Position numbers and translations under genes: made by a program | Assembly (NCBI GenBank): GCA_000310025.1 | Contig: FN649727.1 | Span: forward strand, 7,131,727 to 7,195,726 | From: Ectocarpus siliculosus | Lineage: Eukaryota > Sar > Phaeophyceae > Ectocarpales > Ectocarpaceae | DNA length: 64,000 nt | Direction of reading: 5' to 3' | Notes under the pieces: generated by a model | What the model was told of the DNA's origin: nothing | Database searches by the model: none | Seen by the model: the letters and a program-made list of their open reading frames with translations, nothing else | In this document: positions 35,678 to 48,246 of the stretch, one piece after another | Layout of the letters: each line of letters begins with the position of its first letter | Position numbering within the stretch: the first letter of the stretch is position 1

Positions 35678-37177
35678 TCAACACAAAAAGTTGGTCGGTC
35701 GTGTAGTATACGTGCCGGCGCGTGTCACCAGACAGATCGTCGCGCCGCTGCCCATCGTTAAAGACTGCTGTATACACGTTGTGGTCGAGAGTTTCCATCG
35801 GGAGGATGAACGATTAATTGAGCGGCAGAGCTAACGTACTGCTGGATGGAGAACACCTCGCAATTCCAAGAGGTGCGACACACACGAAACACGAACACGC
35901 GTCCAGTAAAGTTTTGAATCAACACACTCACAGCCGAGACAGATGTCAGATCCGTCGGACGGGCTCCCGGAAAGGGCTCACCTTGTGCTACACAATACCC
36001 TCTTGATATTCAGTTGCCGGAGTAGAGCAGATGTGTGTGTGTGAGTGGTGTGTGTTGTGTGTGTGTCTGGTGTGGTGAGGAAGGGAGGTTGCGTGCGCAC
36101 GGCGGCAGCTTGCTCGGCGCTAACGGTTGTTTGTTTTCGGAACATGATTTTTTGTAGGCGTTGGGCCGCCACCCAACCAATCACTCTTCACGCACGCGTC
36201 GGTACTTTTCTCTTTGGTGTCAATTTCTTCCATTCGCTCCTTCCTCGTCCCTGAGTCTCTCTTTTTGTCCCCCGTGTCTATGTATTGCCTTTGAAATCAT
36301 CAGGAACAAGATTTCGACTCTGTAGTGCTACGTCGTCCGCCGTGCTCCTGTGTACATTTTTCGTCGAGAGGCGATGTACGGGTCCGATGAGATCCAGTCA
36401 TCATGTGCATGAGGCGCATACAAATATTCCCGCAGATTCTGTAATTCGTTCACCTCGCACCTGGCCCAGGCGAAAGTTCTTGGACCCGAGGATCCGAGGT
36501 AAGATTTCTCATTTATTTGGATCCGTTGTTTGAATGTCGGTGCGATACTATATCTATACTCCGGAGACGTATGTATTATTTGTCTACCAGGTACGTATGG
36601 TACTTTTGTATCGCGGGAGGGACAAGGTGGATATGCGGGGGGAGTACCGGACTCCCCATCTACCGATCTACCGAACCGACGCTCTGTTCCTACCCACCAT
36701 TCATTGTTTTTGTTTGTCGTTTTTCCGTTCCTCTCTACCTTCCCTCTCTACGTTCCTCTGTCCGTACTATGTAGTAGTCAAACATTTGACGCGGTCGATT
36801 CCCCCCCCCCTGGTCACAGGCTAACTTACCCAAAGAAGGTAATCAAAATGGATCCGAGGGTCCGCAAGTCGTCAATAATAGAAATCGACGACACAAGAAG
36901 TGTAGGGCCCTCCGCTTGTCTCTACACGCTATGTATGTATGCGAAAGGTATTCATAGACTGGAAAAAAAGAAAGAACGAGAAAGAAGAGGAAAAAGTAAA
37001 AAAGAGAAAGACCCTGAGAAAAACATACATACATACATAGGCATACGCCATTGACCTCTACCATACATTACATACCGACAGACAAACAAAACAAAACAAC
37101 CCAAGATAAAACAAAACGGGCCACCCGAGACAGCAAAGACACTTCATCGCTCGTGGGGGGTCGGTGCAATGGTGCAG
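35678..37177. other. no supported gene
   Basis: A 174-codon plus-strand frame (36530-37054) is Lys/Glu-rich at its end and has no recognisable domain or splice context. GT-rich and AAAGAAAG-type simple sequence is present. In the tandem-duplication model this is spacer of copy 1. Confidence 0.5.
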
Positions 37178-40100
37178 TGTCGGGGGGCGGGGGGGTACTC
37201 ATAGTCAGTCGTGCATGCCGTAGTCGTTAGACCATTGACCTAGCATCCCTACAAAGCCGGGACGGAGCACGCCGGGTTCTCACCGGACCAGGCTCTCACA
37301 TCACCAAGCGCGAAGCGCCGTGAGGTATTCGGCGAGTCACATGAAGGGTGTCCTGCATCCTGTTAAGGGTGTTAAGAATCTTGTGCTTACTTCCTTCCTT
37401 GCGGATGACAGCTGCGTATGACTTGATTTATTCTGGTGCTTCCACTTCCAGAGACAGTTATAAGCACTGTGTAACTGCCTCGAGGATGCTTGACCATTTT
37501 AACACAACGTGGTGCGATCATCCCCTTTGCGCGGAGTGAGGATTCTCGACCCCACAAAACATATTATCTACTCGACCACCATTTATGGTTACCGCAAATA
37601 TGCAGTGACGGGGGGGGGGCTTAGTCCATCAATCAAGGGGTTCAACCCGGCACAACATTTCGCGCCACTCGGTCACCTCTTCTCGTTTTCTGTCTTCCCT
37701 CGCCGTCTCGTCCGTCTGCTGCGCCCCTCCTGCCCCATTGGGTGTTGCCGTGTCTGTGCTGTTGCCGGACTTGTTGTTTCGTTTGAGCGCTCGTTGTCGG
37801 CTAGCCTGCTCTTCATCATCCTTGTGCCAGGCGGTCATGAACCTCTTAGCTCCCTGCAGTACCCCCGTATGACAAGGTACACCCCGCTCCATCTTCGCTG
37901 CTTCCATGCAAGTTGTTTGCGGGACTCCGAAGAAACATGGCTCGGTGTCCGTGGATCCTTGCTCTACCTCGAACATCTTGAGGTCGTCCTTCAGGCACAT
38001 ACGCCATTTTACTCCGGTTTCCCCCTCCCCCCCCACCAGCTCGCCAAGCATCAATCTTTTCGGGAGTCGCCCGTCTGGCTTCCTTGCCGATTCTCCCGCG
38101 AACAGCAGGCGCCGTGCCGGACAGTGGCTTCCACAATCTGGCACCCTACCCTCTTCAGGCGTAGGAAAGCTGCTGGTAGGTGCCCTTCTTGCGTTGGCAG
38201 CCGATGACACGCAGGAGCAGCCGGTGATGTATCGGCCGCAACACCCGGTAGTGTTCGCGACGTGGGGCCCATGTCATGCAGCCGCACAACAGTGCCTCCA
38301 TCGGGTCGGCCCGGAGCAGGCGAGTCTTGAGTCGGAACGGTGCTCTCGGCCTGTGGAAGAGCTCCCGGCCATATCTCCTGACGCATGCGCACGCTGCTCC
38401 AGTAATTGATCTCCCGAGTGAGGTCGCCATGTTCTAGGTACCGGAATTCAGCCGTCTGGGCGTACCTCTGCCCTGCTGCCTAGATGATCAGCGGTGGTGG
38501 CGGGGGGAGCGGTGGTGTTGGCTGTCTGACGCGCATCAGGAGCGTCTGCGTCTTCTTCTCCGATACCGTCAGCCTGAACTCTCCGAACACCTCCACGATG
38601 ACGGCCATCATTCTCGCCAGCCAGTCCACAGACCTCGATACGGCGCCGGCGTCATCGGCATACAGCATCCCCCATGCCTCCCTCCGCACTCGGTCAAGCG
38701 ATGTCCTCGCCCCCGCTCCCGTTTCCTCCAGGTACACGAGGATCTGCAGAATAACGGCATCCTCGCTGAATCGAATGACAACGACCTCGAGGACCGCGGC
38801 GAAGAAGATGTTGAACAGCAGCGGGGACAGCACAGACCCATCTCGTACGTCTTGTGTGACCCAAAACCAGTCCGAAAGCTTTCCGTCGTCCATGCGCACC
38901 CGGGCTCCCATTCCGTCGTGGAATTAGCGAATGACGGCGATCAATCTTCTCGGGAATCCCGGCCCTGGCCAGCACTTTCCATAACAGCTCTCGGTCCACC
39001 GAGTCATACGTCTTCTTCAGGTCGACGAGGAATATGTAGAGCAGTATTCCCTTTCTCCGCCCCAGCTCCTGGAGTCGGCGCACGACGAACAGCATGTCAA
39101 TGGTGGATCGTCCAGGTCGGAACCCGCACTGTTCCTCCGGGAGGATGTTGTTGGGGCTTCAGAAGGAGCTTAGGCGGTTGGTGATGATCTTGATGGGGAC
39201 CTTGCCTACGTGAGATAGGAGCGAGATCCCCCTGTAGTTGTTACAGTTGGACCGGTTACCTTCTTGCACAGCACTTTGATCGTTGTGTCCTTGCACTCTT
39301 GCGGGATCTCTCCTCCTCTCCACACGTTGTTGAGGATGGCATGGAGGCGCCCCAGTGAGATACGTTCATCGTCATCGATCTTGAGCAACTCGACAGGCAG
39401 GGAGTCATGGTCGGGTGCCTTCCAGTTCTGCAGGGCGTTCGTTGCCCGTTCCAACTCCTCGAGGTCTGGCGCCGCTTCCAACTGTCGAGTGGCACGTGTC
39501 GGCGGTCGCTGCGTCACTTGTTCGATGATGGCTGGGTTCAAGGTGGGGGATTTGGTGCTGAGGAGGGTGCCGAAGAATCTCGCCGATCGCTGTAGGATGT
39601 CGTTCTTACTGCGGAGCAGCACGCCATTCTCGTCCGCAACGGACTGCTGTCCTCCCGCTTGCCTCCCACTGAGCACCATCGATCTCTTGAGGTGTTGGTA
39701 GAGTCCTCTCATATCGCGGTCCTTGTAGATCGCTTCGAGTTCTCGTCACATATCTGTCCAGGTGGGCATAGACGCCCATATCCACTGCTGTAGTCACTCT
39801 CTTACACGCTGCTTTGAAGGCCCTCCATGTTGCTGTGTTCGAATCGCCCTTCATCGCTCGGTGCGCTTCCCGCCTCTTGGTAAGGGCCTCCTTCAACGCG
39901 GCTCTTGTCTCTGGGGTCTCACAACGTTCCTGTGTGCGTCTTCTCCGCGGTTCCTCGGGTAGCATCGCCCTCGCCGCTTCGAGGAGAGCATTGGTGAACT
40001 CGGTCGCCTTCTCCTGGATGGTGGTCGCTCGTTCGCCCTGCCGTTGGTCGAGGTTGAGGAGGAACCGCTCCGTCACTGCCCTTCGCGCTGCTTCGGCCTG

Positions 40101-40424
40101 CAATCCCCGTCGGTTGAACTGCTTCTATTTCGGTTTGGTCCGAACTGCTCGGTTGTGGGCAAGCCTGCCACCGAGGTTGACGGTGGCTATCACCATGTTG
40201 TGGTCTGAGTCCGCCTTGGCTGGGGGTGCCGGTTAGGGGATGACAACAATGTTAGACACTCGGCCGCGGGGTGCCTGCCGCGTTAGGATGTAGTCGGGGC
40301 GCCAGCGGTCGGTCCCCGACAAACCGTTGTACGTGTGCCATGTTCCGCCCTTGCGCGTCTCGTGTTCGTCACCATATTCACAAAAAACATAATGACGAAG
40401 TTGGCAGCCACTTAATAGTTCCAC
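37178..40424 (-). mobile_element. APE-type non-LTR retrotransposon (LINE), 5'-truncated and frameshifted
   Basis: On the minus strand, 5' to 3', there is the end of an AP-endonuclease domain (WRPDYILTRQAPRGR and SDHNMVIA-like, about 40424-40150), a linker, and a reverse transcriptase. The RT has NWKAPDHDSLPVELLK, the domain-A-like FLVDLKKTYDSVDREL, SVLSPLLFNIFF and the catalytic MLYADDAGAV. A C-terminal part follows with LLRVIGCQRKKGTYQQLSYA and RLMLGELVGGEGETGVKW, with a stop near 37629. A 430-base 3' UTR ends in poly(C) (a G run at 37178-37194 on the plus strand). The coding region is spread over at least three frames, so it is non-functional although YADD is kept. The first part of the endonuclease and any ORF1 are missing. 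Confidence 0.92.
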
Positions 40425-43400
40425 GCTCGATCACACCATATACCACCAGTTGATGATGATCGTGGTAGATTGACCTTCCTTACGTATCGTAAAAAAAAAC
40501 GAGGAACAATATTGCACCACATCCATTTATCCATGTGGCTGCGTGCCCTCCTTGTGTTATGGGATTTGAACGTGTAGGAAAGTATCAACGGTAGTAGTGC
40601 GGGCTGATGCCCAGAGGAAAGTGCGGGAGATGCCACTCCCGGTTTGAGTCTTCACCAGGGTCTTGAGGGATTGCTACGCGTGTCTATACCGTTGCACTTG
40701 TGATATAATACTGACTGGTCAAGGATCGAACAACAATGGGGGGGGTAAGCTTGTAGAAGACTTACTTAATGGGGTCGAAACAAAATAATAACGATGTTTA
40801 GCTCAATTTGCCTCGCACAACGACGCCGACGGTGAGTGATTCAGCATGTATTATGTGAAAAAACATTACCTCCTATCTATACTAATATGTTGCAGAGGGG
40901 AATCTGCACTCATACCGTGTCTGCCAATCAATCAAGAGGAGTCTCCAAATAGTTGTGTTGTTCGATAGTCTACGTTGTTGTCTGTATTGATATTTGAGTT
41001 GGGCATTTTTCGTCTCACACACAATATATTCAATGGTCAGTCACCATGTCACCGCCAGAAACCTCGGGATATGTCATGTAACTCCCTTGGGCTCGCCACC
41101 TGGGCGAATTTCTCCTCTTCTCTGCTCAGTACCTGACATCCGCACTGTAGCTTAAAGTAATATGTTCTGGACGGCCGTGTGCACCGGTTCTAAATAGTGC
41201 GATGACGGGAACTTGTGGCGCAAGGCACAAGTGTTCAGAGTACAAGTCCCTATGATGGGCACTGGGACATTACCTACAAGTGCCCGGGTTCCCCGATAGA
41301 TACAAGCGACTGTCGGGTTGATAATGGAACCAGCGGAATAATTGCCATTGGTTCCCATTCCCCGCGCGATGATGAGACGGCTTCTTGGACTGACAGCTTG
41401 CAGCTAGCTGTCAGTGACCAGTGACCGAAGTGTGTGTCCGGAAAGTGAACTCGAAACCTTTGTGAACGAACCTGATCTCAGCGCTATCGAGCTGTAGTCG
41501 CGACTGTGAGTGATGACCACGCATGACTGACCGGATGATGGAGTATCGGAGGAGTTGGAATTGCATGCACGCTTGGCGTACCGCAGCTTTCTCGCTTGTG
41601 CCGTGATCATGGAACACTTGGCATGCCTACAATCGAACTCACAGCGAATAGCTAGTAATCTGTGCAGGTGAGAATGGATAACCTGGTGATGGCATAGATT
41701 AAAGCCTTTCTCTGAAACAAATACGCGGACGCCTTCCGTGCTCACAGGCCAACTACATGCAAGGAAATTATTAGAGAAAGTCATGTCATGATGCATGGGA
41801 CCCAGAAAAGCTCTCTCGTGTTGATGATATAATTGTCGGGCATGGCCGGGAATACACCTACCTGACGCTATTGCTCCCTCCATCATCGACAGTTCACCCG
41901 CACAAACTCTGCTACATTGCGGGCTTCTGCTCCGTTGGGAAACGAATAACATCGCATGATGTTGGTTGACGTTCGGGAACAGAGCCACAGGATGAACGGG
42001 GCCACAGCACTCATCTCGACAGCTCCTCTTGGCGTCTGCAGGCAGGTCAGACCGGCATATGAGTCAAGCGTTTGCTGCATTCAAGCAGAATTTGTCTGAA
42101 GTGGTTAATATTGATTACCCATTTGATTTCGTCTGGGATTGCCCCCGCCGTTGGTCCGCCAACACTTGTGGCTCACCGGTAGCGGTGTCGTCTGGTTACG
42201 GGTGACGGTTGGTGCCTGGTGGGGCTCAATGCCACCATCTTTTTCAACCGTGTATGAGGCAAACCCCAGAACCGACGTTGAGAGTACTGACCACCACCGT
42301 CCCCGGAGGGCCCTTCCGATACGTTCGCCGTCAAAAGGGCGAGCTGGCGATCCTTGTCACGGGGAATCATCAAGGAGCAACGCGCACAGTCCAAGGTCTT
42401 AGCAGACACGGCACGAGTGGCGGCTCTTAGAGAAAGAGATCTATCTGCTCCTCCGCGTTAGGTACGTACGGCAGATAATTTTGAAACCGGCATCCCTACG
42501 AGTTGTGGCGACACAAAGCGGGGCGGTCCTGTGTATCTCGGCGAATTCGGCAATGGATTCGACCTCTCCGAATGACCCCTCTCCTGCAGTGTCAGGAAAA
42601 TTTGCAGTGAAGATTTACTCGTGCTCCTCGCGCTCATCCGTGTTCTTAGGACATCGATTTCGATGCTCCCAGGACTATTGCTACAATTCAGACATAGTCT
42701 TGTTCGAACGCCCCCCTTTTTCGTTCTGCCAAAGCGTTTCCTATTTATGTGCAAGAGCAATTGTCGGTGTAGAAAAGCTCACGCCTTCGGCGTCGGCAAA
42801 ATACTCAAGTGCAGCATGAGAGGTTCGCAATCCGGCCTCCACAAGACGCAAGAACGTGCAGTCCGCAGTTTCGATCAACCTTTATAGGAGCACGAGCGAG
42901 AAAACATCGTGCTGACCGGTTCTTCCGCTAATGTTGTTCAAAACCTCAAGCTTCGCCAACACCTTCTTGGTTTCGGGACAAAGTATTAGCCGAGACCAGT
43001 CCCTCTGACCGTATAAACGGAGCATCGGTCTTCGAGCGGACAATCCGGACGATTGTCATAGGCGTTGGGGGGGGGGGGGGTCCACGCTGCTTCGAGCGTC
43101 GTCCTTGGTCCGCCTGAGCGTGCAGTCTCTTCGACGTGAACATCCAACCGCCTGTTTGGCCGTTTGGGCGTACGCTGTTCCAGATGGTGTCATGCACCAG
43201 TGCCGAAGCAAGATTATGCTATTCTCCGGGCAATATATTGCTAATGCGGGAAGGAAAGGCCGAAGAATCACGTGCATGTGGGCTAAGTAAGAAGCACAGT
43301 TCAACAACAGTGAGTGAGTGGGATCTGCTCTACATCCTACGCGAGCGTTTTCCCAACGTTGAAGAGAGGACACAATACATGAGGCTTACGACCCTGCGGG

Positions 43401-44690
43401 CGGTGTTTCGGTACATGGTACAGAGTGGTTTCCAGGAGATGTGGTGTCCGAAGACTGCCCAGAGTGGTGGAGCAAGCTACAAAGGTGGCGCAATTCTCGA
43501 GGCATCAACTAAATGTGTTTCGTGTTGTTGCGCTCATTGGTTCCACTTTGGTTTAATCTCCTTTTTCTCGTCCCCTTAATTTTTTCTTTTCTATGAGTTG
43601 GTCTCGGGCGTCCCCTAGGCTTCTAAGAGGGACGGAGACCGCGGGCGCGGTAGTCTGGCCGCATCCATTGGGCCTTGGAGATTTCTTCTTGTTGCTGCCT
43701 GTCTTGTCTCTTTCGTGCGTTTTGTGTTGCGCTTTTTATAGCCGAGAATGATGATTTGTTCTCGTGATCGCCGTGGGTTTTGTCACTGTTGGGCAAGAGG
43801 ATGCAGTTCTTGAGCATGATAAGCTTCGGCGCCGGTTGCACGTCATGTGGGGATTACGAGGCAAGAAGCGTCGACCATTGATGCCAGTGTTCGTTGCGGG
43901 TTGAAGATGCTGGGAGGAGAGGTTAGAATTGCCCTTGGTAAACGCTGGTGTTGCCTGCAGCCGCCGCGGAGATGGTGAGAGGTTTGTTCATGAAATTTCT
44001 CACCGCTATCGACGGTAAGATCAGATAATTTTGAGAGGTTATGGGCGTCGTCCGTTTTCTTCGGTCATTTCGTTTCCTCGTGTCGTGTTTTATTTGCTGT
44101 TGGCCGAAGAAAACCTTGGGCAGATGTGTGCCACGTTGGTTCTTTGCATTAGTTTCGTGCTCGTTGTCTATACCCCCCGCCCTGCCTTCATCTGTTCTAA
44201 TTTGGCACTTTTCGCAGGTGATTCTCGAGAGTTGCGGCTATATATATGCTCTGCCTCTCCGGGAGATGTGGCGTTGTCCTTGGGTCCACATCACCCTCCC
44301 CCCCACCCCCCCACCCCCCACCACCACGACGTCCACTACTTCCGGGCCAAGCGCAAAAGGAGCACCCGACAGGGATTTATTCGAGCAGAGAGGGCAGTGT
44401 ACGCGTTTGTGGCCTGGCTAGAAGACAGCTAGTCGTCGTCGGAAGAACAGGGTGGCGACATAGTGAAGACGAAGATTCAACCAAGTAGGACGAGTATGAG
44501 TATGGGGTTTAGGCAAAAATCCCCGCCTTGCTTTCAGCCTCCGTTTTCAGCTAGTAATCACTGGAACGCCGCCAAATTAGTCACGGAGGAGAGGGGTGTT
44601 TTTGATGAAGCCCCCACATTCAATCGAGAAGTTGTGAAGCGGGACATGACATGGAGCTGTTCATTGCCAGAACAGTTGATCGCGTTGCGA
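40425..44690. other. no supported gene
   Basis: Open frames of 130-195 codons exist (41404-41988 minus, 43136-43579 plus, 44031-44432 plus), but none has a recognised domain or clear coding bias. A Lys/Gln-rich minus-strand frame at 43623-43841 reads slightly better than the others. The stretch is probably spacer of copy 1 of the duplicated block, perhaps with decayed elements. Confidence 0.45.
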
Positions 44691-44990
44691 CAATGGTGGT
44701 TCGATCGGAGGGGACGGGTGCCGTGATTTTGGTTCTGTCTGGGATTGCGATAATCATGGCGATAAGGGTTAAACTTCGGTGTGCCGAATCTGCCCGCGTG
44801 TAGCTGGGAACCCTCTAATATATCGGACGCACGGGCCATGACATATGGTGCGGGGGGGCGAGGGATTTCTTGAACAGGGGACGCCGCATAAAACAGTGGT
44901 GGTAGATATACAAAAACAACAACGACACATGTACTCTCATCTCAACCATAGACTACAGCTGCTGGGAATAAATCAGCAACGGTCTACTTT
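44690..44990 (+). repeat. block-duplication segment matching 58860-59230
   Basis: GTTCGATCGGAGGGGACGGG, TTTTGGTTCTGTCTGGGATTGCGATAA and AGTTAAACTTCGG-type words occur here and again, diverged, at 58870-58960. Later words such as CAGGGGACGCC and AAATCAGCAACG also correspond. This non-coding homology shows that the two His-rich genes were copied together with a long upstream flank; copy 1 was later split by the insertions after 45000. Confidence 0.75.
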
Positions 44991-45427
44991 CGAGTAGTTT
45001 CAGAGTTTGTTTATGGGTGCAGACAAAACAAATCCTGGACTGCGCTGTACTGCTGCTGTACAAATGCATACAGAACGGACCCACAATTAAAAAACGAGGC
45101 TCAACAATAAGAAAACAGGGCCAAGAAACTCAGCTCAATCTCGGCCACAACATGAGAAACGTCCCAATTAGAAACATGATCGTGAGATACCCCCCAGATG
45201 TAAGAAACAAGGGATTGATTGGGGAGCTTGTCCAATAAGAAACGTCCCGCTGATGATGCTGCTTGCTGTTACCATGCTAACACCCCCTACCTATAGCTCA
45301 TTTAAATATTTATTGGGCGGGGGGGAGGTTATTTTCGCGGCGCCCCCCGCGCCCCAGTGCCGCCGCGGGCTGCGTATACCCAGCCCCCTGCTGCTGCTGC
45401 TGTACTGACTGACTGGTGTGTGTGTTG

Positions 45428-45465
45428 CACAGGTGGCCAGTGGGCACCGTTACGGAGGGGTTAAA
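45428..45465 (+). repeat. outer inverted-repeat arm (left)
   Basis: CAGGTGGCCAGTGGGCACCGTT followed by ACGGAGGGGTT reappears in reverse complement at about 48592-48632. Both arms are followed inward by TGTAACCCC-type words. Together they could bound a composite element of about 3.2 kb; they could also be two separate copies of one short repeat. Confidence 0.6.
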
Positions 45466-46353
45466 GCGACCTGTAACCCCTAGGCGTTGTGCGACCTGCG
45501 TAACCCCCTCGGGCACACCGTTCTCAACCGTCCAAGGTCAGGCAAGGTTCGGAAACGCCGCCCTAAACCCAGTTAAGGGACATCTGTATCCGTACGAGGT
45601 TACAGGCGAGGTTGTCCAAGTGCGAAGGTGTACCGATTCTGGTAAAAGTCAATCGACGGATACCCTGCGAATCGGGTCCTCCTTAACACTCTCCACCCAC
45701 AGAATTTACCCTCAACTGGGAACCTCTTGTGGCCAGGACGGGTAATTCGATGGAAGTGTCACAAGGTTCTTTATAGGATCGATTCCCAGAGGTGTTCTCA
45801 GGACTGACACATATGGTGTCCATGGGAAAATGTCCAAGTCGCCGTTGTCCACAGAGTACACACACCAATATATTTGACATTCGCGGCAATAAAGAAATAC
45901 CTAAACAGCCACAAAAAAAGTGCCGGCATTGTAAGGCCGATTTTAGTTGACTACACCGTGCAAACATAAGAGTACGCCCCCCCCCCTCCGCACCAGTACT
46001 ATTTCAAAGGAACCCCCTCCTCGCCGCTGATCTGTAACTGCCCACCGGTCAGCCCGCGAGTAGCCCCTCACCCCTTCGTGAGTTCTCATCTTCTTGCAGC
46101 TGCCGCGTTTTGGGGCTCTGTTCTTATCGGTAAGCACATTGTTACACCACGAAGGCGGGTTCTTGTTCTTAACACCACGTCGGGACTGAGCACGTGTTCT
46201 TATGGCCAATTTCTTTGATTTTGATTTTTTTCGAGGCCGCATTTCTTGACCACTAAATTCTTAAGTGCGAGTGTAATCTGTATATTTTTCTCATCATTAT
46301 GTAGTACCAGAAGCAACATAGACATGGACCTACTATTTGATATGATTAGAGTT

Positions 46354-46391
46354 GGGGTTAGGGTTAGGGTTAGGGCTAGGGCTAGGGTTAG
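46354..46391 (+). repeat. interstitial telomere-like TTAGGG array
   Basis: About six units of GGGTTA/GGGCTA lie in a row. TTAGGG is the telomere motif reported for brown algae and many other eukaryotes. The site is internal, between the outer repeat arm and the inner TIR element. It may be a scar of a repaired break or a piece carried by a mobile element. Confidence 0.85.
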
Positions 46392-46574
46392 AAATACGAA
46401 CGGCAACAATCGGGGGAGAAAGAAAAGAGTGCGAAAAAGAGAGAGGCGATGATTACTATACGATGCCTCTGTAAAAGTCAATACGACGACACGTACGTAG
46501 TCTGTCTCCTTAAAAATTACTTCATGTGGCGGTCGAATATATATATATCTGAAAAGAATTGCGCGCCTAGCATA

Positions 46575-48024
46575 ATACCGTAAACGTCGGAGTTTCCCCC
46601 CCCTGGTAGAGTTTTCCCCTCCCCCCACTATGGGAGAGGAGAGGTTGCCGAGAATATGGGAGGCGAAGTGGACAAACAAAAAGAGGGGTAGACAACCCAC
46701 GGAATTGGTCAAGGTTGTAGAGGACGTATGGAAGGGGTTAGACATCGACGGAGATGAAACGCTGGAAACGGAGGGTCTACAGGGGTTCAAGGAGAAGATA
46801 TCTGTTGCTTGTGCCGATAGAGAAGAACAGAATCTAAGGAAAGAAACCAAGGATAAGGAGGGTCTTGAAGCGTACGGAATGTTGAAAGAAGTAATAGGGT
46901 TCAAGGATTACCTACATGGACCAATGGATGCAGGGACAAAACTTAAGGTCAAATTCAGGACCGGGGACATAGGCCTTCGAGAACGTCGACGAAGACATAG
47001 GACGGTAGACGACGAAGACGACAAGTTCAAATGTGAGTGCGGCTTCGAATGCGAAGACCGTGTTCATGTAGTCGCGGAATGTCCGTGGTACGAAGAGGAG
47101 AGGGAAGTGTACATGACTGAGCTGGGAAAAATAGAAGGGACGTACAGGGAGATGTTTGAGGCATGGAATAGAGAGGAGAGGACGTTAGCTGTACTGGGGA
47201 GTAGAAAGTGGTTTGAAAAGGCGGTAAGGGATATCGTTAGGATAGACAGACTAGGGAAGGCATTTTTGAGCCACCTTTGGCAAAGTAGGAAGGAACGATT
47301 GGCCATCGGTGATCGGTCTTGTGGGAACAATGCTCCGTCCTCTCGAGGACGCGTGGTCAATGGTCTAACTAACCGCTAAGGCATGCAAAACATAAGAGTG
47401 CGCCCCCCCACTACCTTTTCGGCCTGGAAGCATGGTTTCTTTGATTTAGCCCCGGGGTAGATCGTTTTCGAACAAAAAAAAAATCCCCCCGGGTATTTCA
47501 ATTTCCCCCCGGGGTACCAGTTTTCCCACGGGTCCCCCCCCGGGGGGATGTATTTCTCTAATTTTCTGAGTCGATTTTGTTGCATCGCGGAGCACGAAAA
47601 GCACGATATAGGACGGAAAATATTGTTGCAGATGTATGTGCGCTTCGAGCGAGATTTTGGTTTGTCACTGGAAGGCGGGCCCTTCCTTTTCGTGAAATTA
47701 CTTGCGGGACGAGACAAACTCCCTCTGCTGCTGTCCTCCTTTCAGTCTTTTTTCTCTTCACCTTCGTTGCCCATACGTTCCTCCTCCCTCTGTTGAACGC
47801 TTGCTCGTAAACCTTATCCATCTCAGTTTCGGCACTCTCTGTGTGTTTGGTGTGTAGACCATCATTATTTTGGACAACTCCCCGAGGGGGGGGTTCCCCT
47901 CGGGGTAGCGTTGGAACAAAAAAAACTAACCCCCCCCGGTACGTCAATTTCCCCCCGGGGGGGTTGGTTTCAGAAAAAAAACGATCCCCTCTCCCCCGGG
48001 GGAAAACTCGGACGTTTACGGTAT
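46575..48024. mobile_element. TIR-bounded non-autonomous DNA element, interrupted by a LINE
   Basis: The ends ATACCGTAAACGTC (46575-46588) and GACGTTTACGGTAT (48011-48024) are perfect inverted copies, and the similarity continues inward through GGAGTTTCCCC against GGGGGAAAACTC. Further inverted C/G-rich segments (GATCGTTTTCGAAC and CCCCCCGGG words near 47460-47530 and 47900-47990) belong to long subterminal repeats. No transposase is present; about 0.65 kb remains without the LINE fragment. The LINE sits between the left tip and the rest of the left repeat, so it inserted later. Confidence 0.75.
46630..47409 (+). mobile_element. LINE 3' fragment with CCHC-like knuckle and poly(C) tail
   Basis: An intact 249-codon frame (46630-47379) encodes only the C-terminal part of a LINE ORF2: RLPRIWEAKW, RGRQP, a Cys/His knuckle (CECGFECEDRVHVVAEC) and a terminal LSHLWQSRKERL. 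It is a different family from the LINE at 37178-40424. The 3' part (from 47270) is nearly the same as 2513-2642 and ends TCTAACTAACCGCTAAGGCATGC, AGAGTGCG and poly(C). The 5' end is truncated just before the ATG, inside C-rich DNA of the host element. Confidence 0.85.
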
Positions 48025-48246
48025 GTTGTTGTTGTGGGACATAAAAACTTACCTGACCAAAAACTTCCCATTAAACGATTGGCAATGGAAGACGACAATA
48101 GTCGGAGTTTCTGCTTTTGGGTGGGGGGGACGGCAAAGTGTGCGCTTATCGGCCGCGTCGTGGGCGGTGTTGTGCCACACAATTTTTTCAGCCCCCCACT
48201 ATGATACATTCATGAGATTTACGCGCATGTCGCACACGCCATGTCA

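Noticed and set aside
41404-41988. 194-codon minus-strand frame
   Set aside because: Composition is uneven and no motif, exon boundary or second copy supports it.
46200-46904. 234-codon minus-strand frame
   Set aside because: It is antisense to the LINE fragment and the telomere-like array (giving Leu-Thr-Leu repeats), with no domain of its own.
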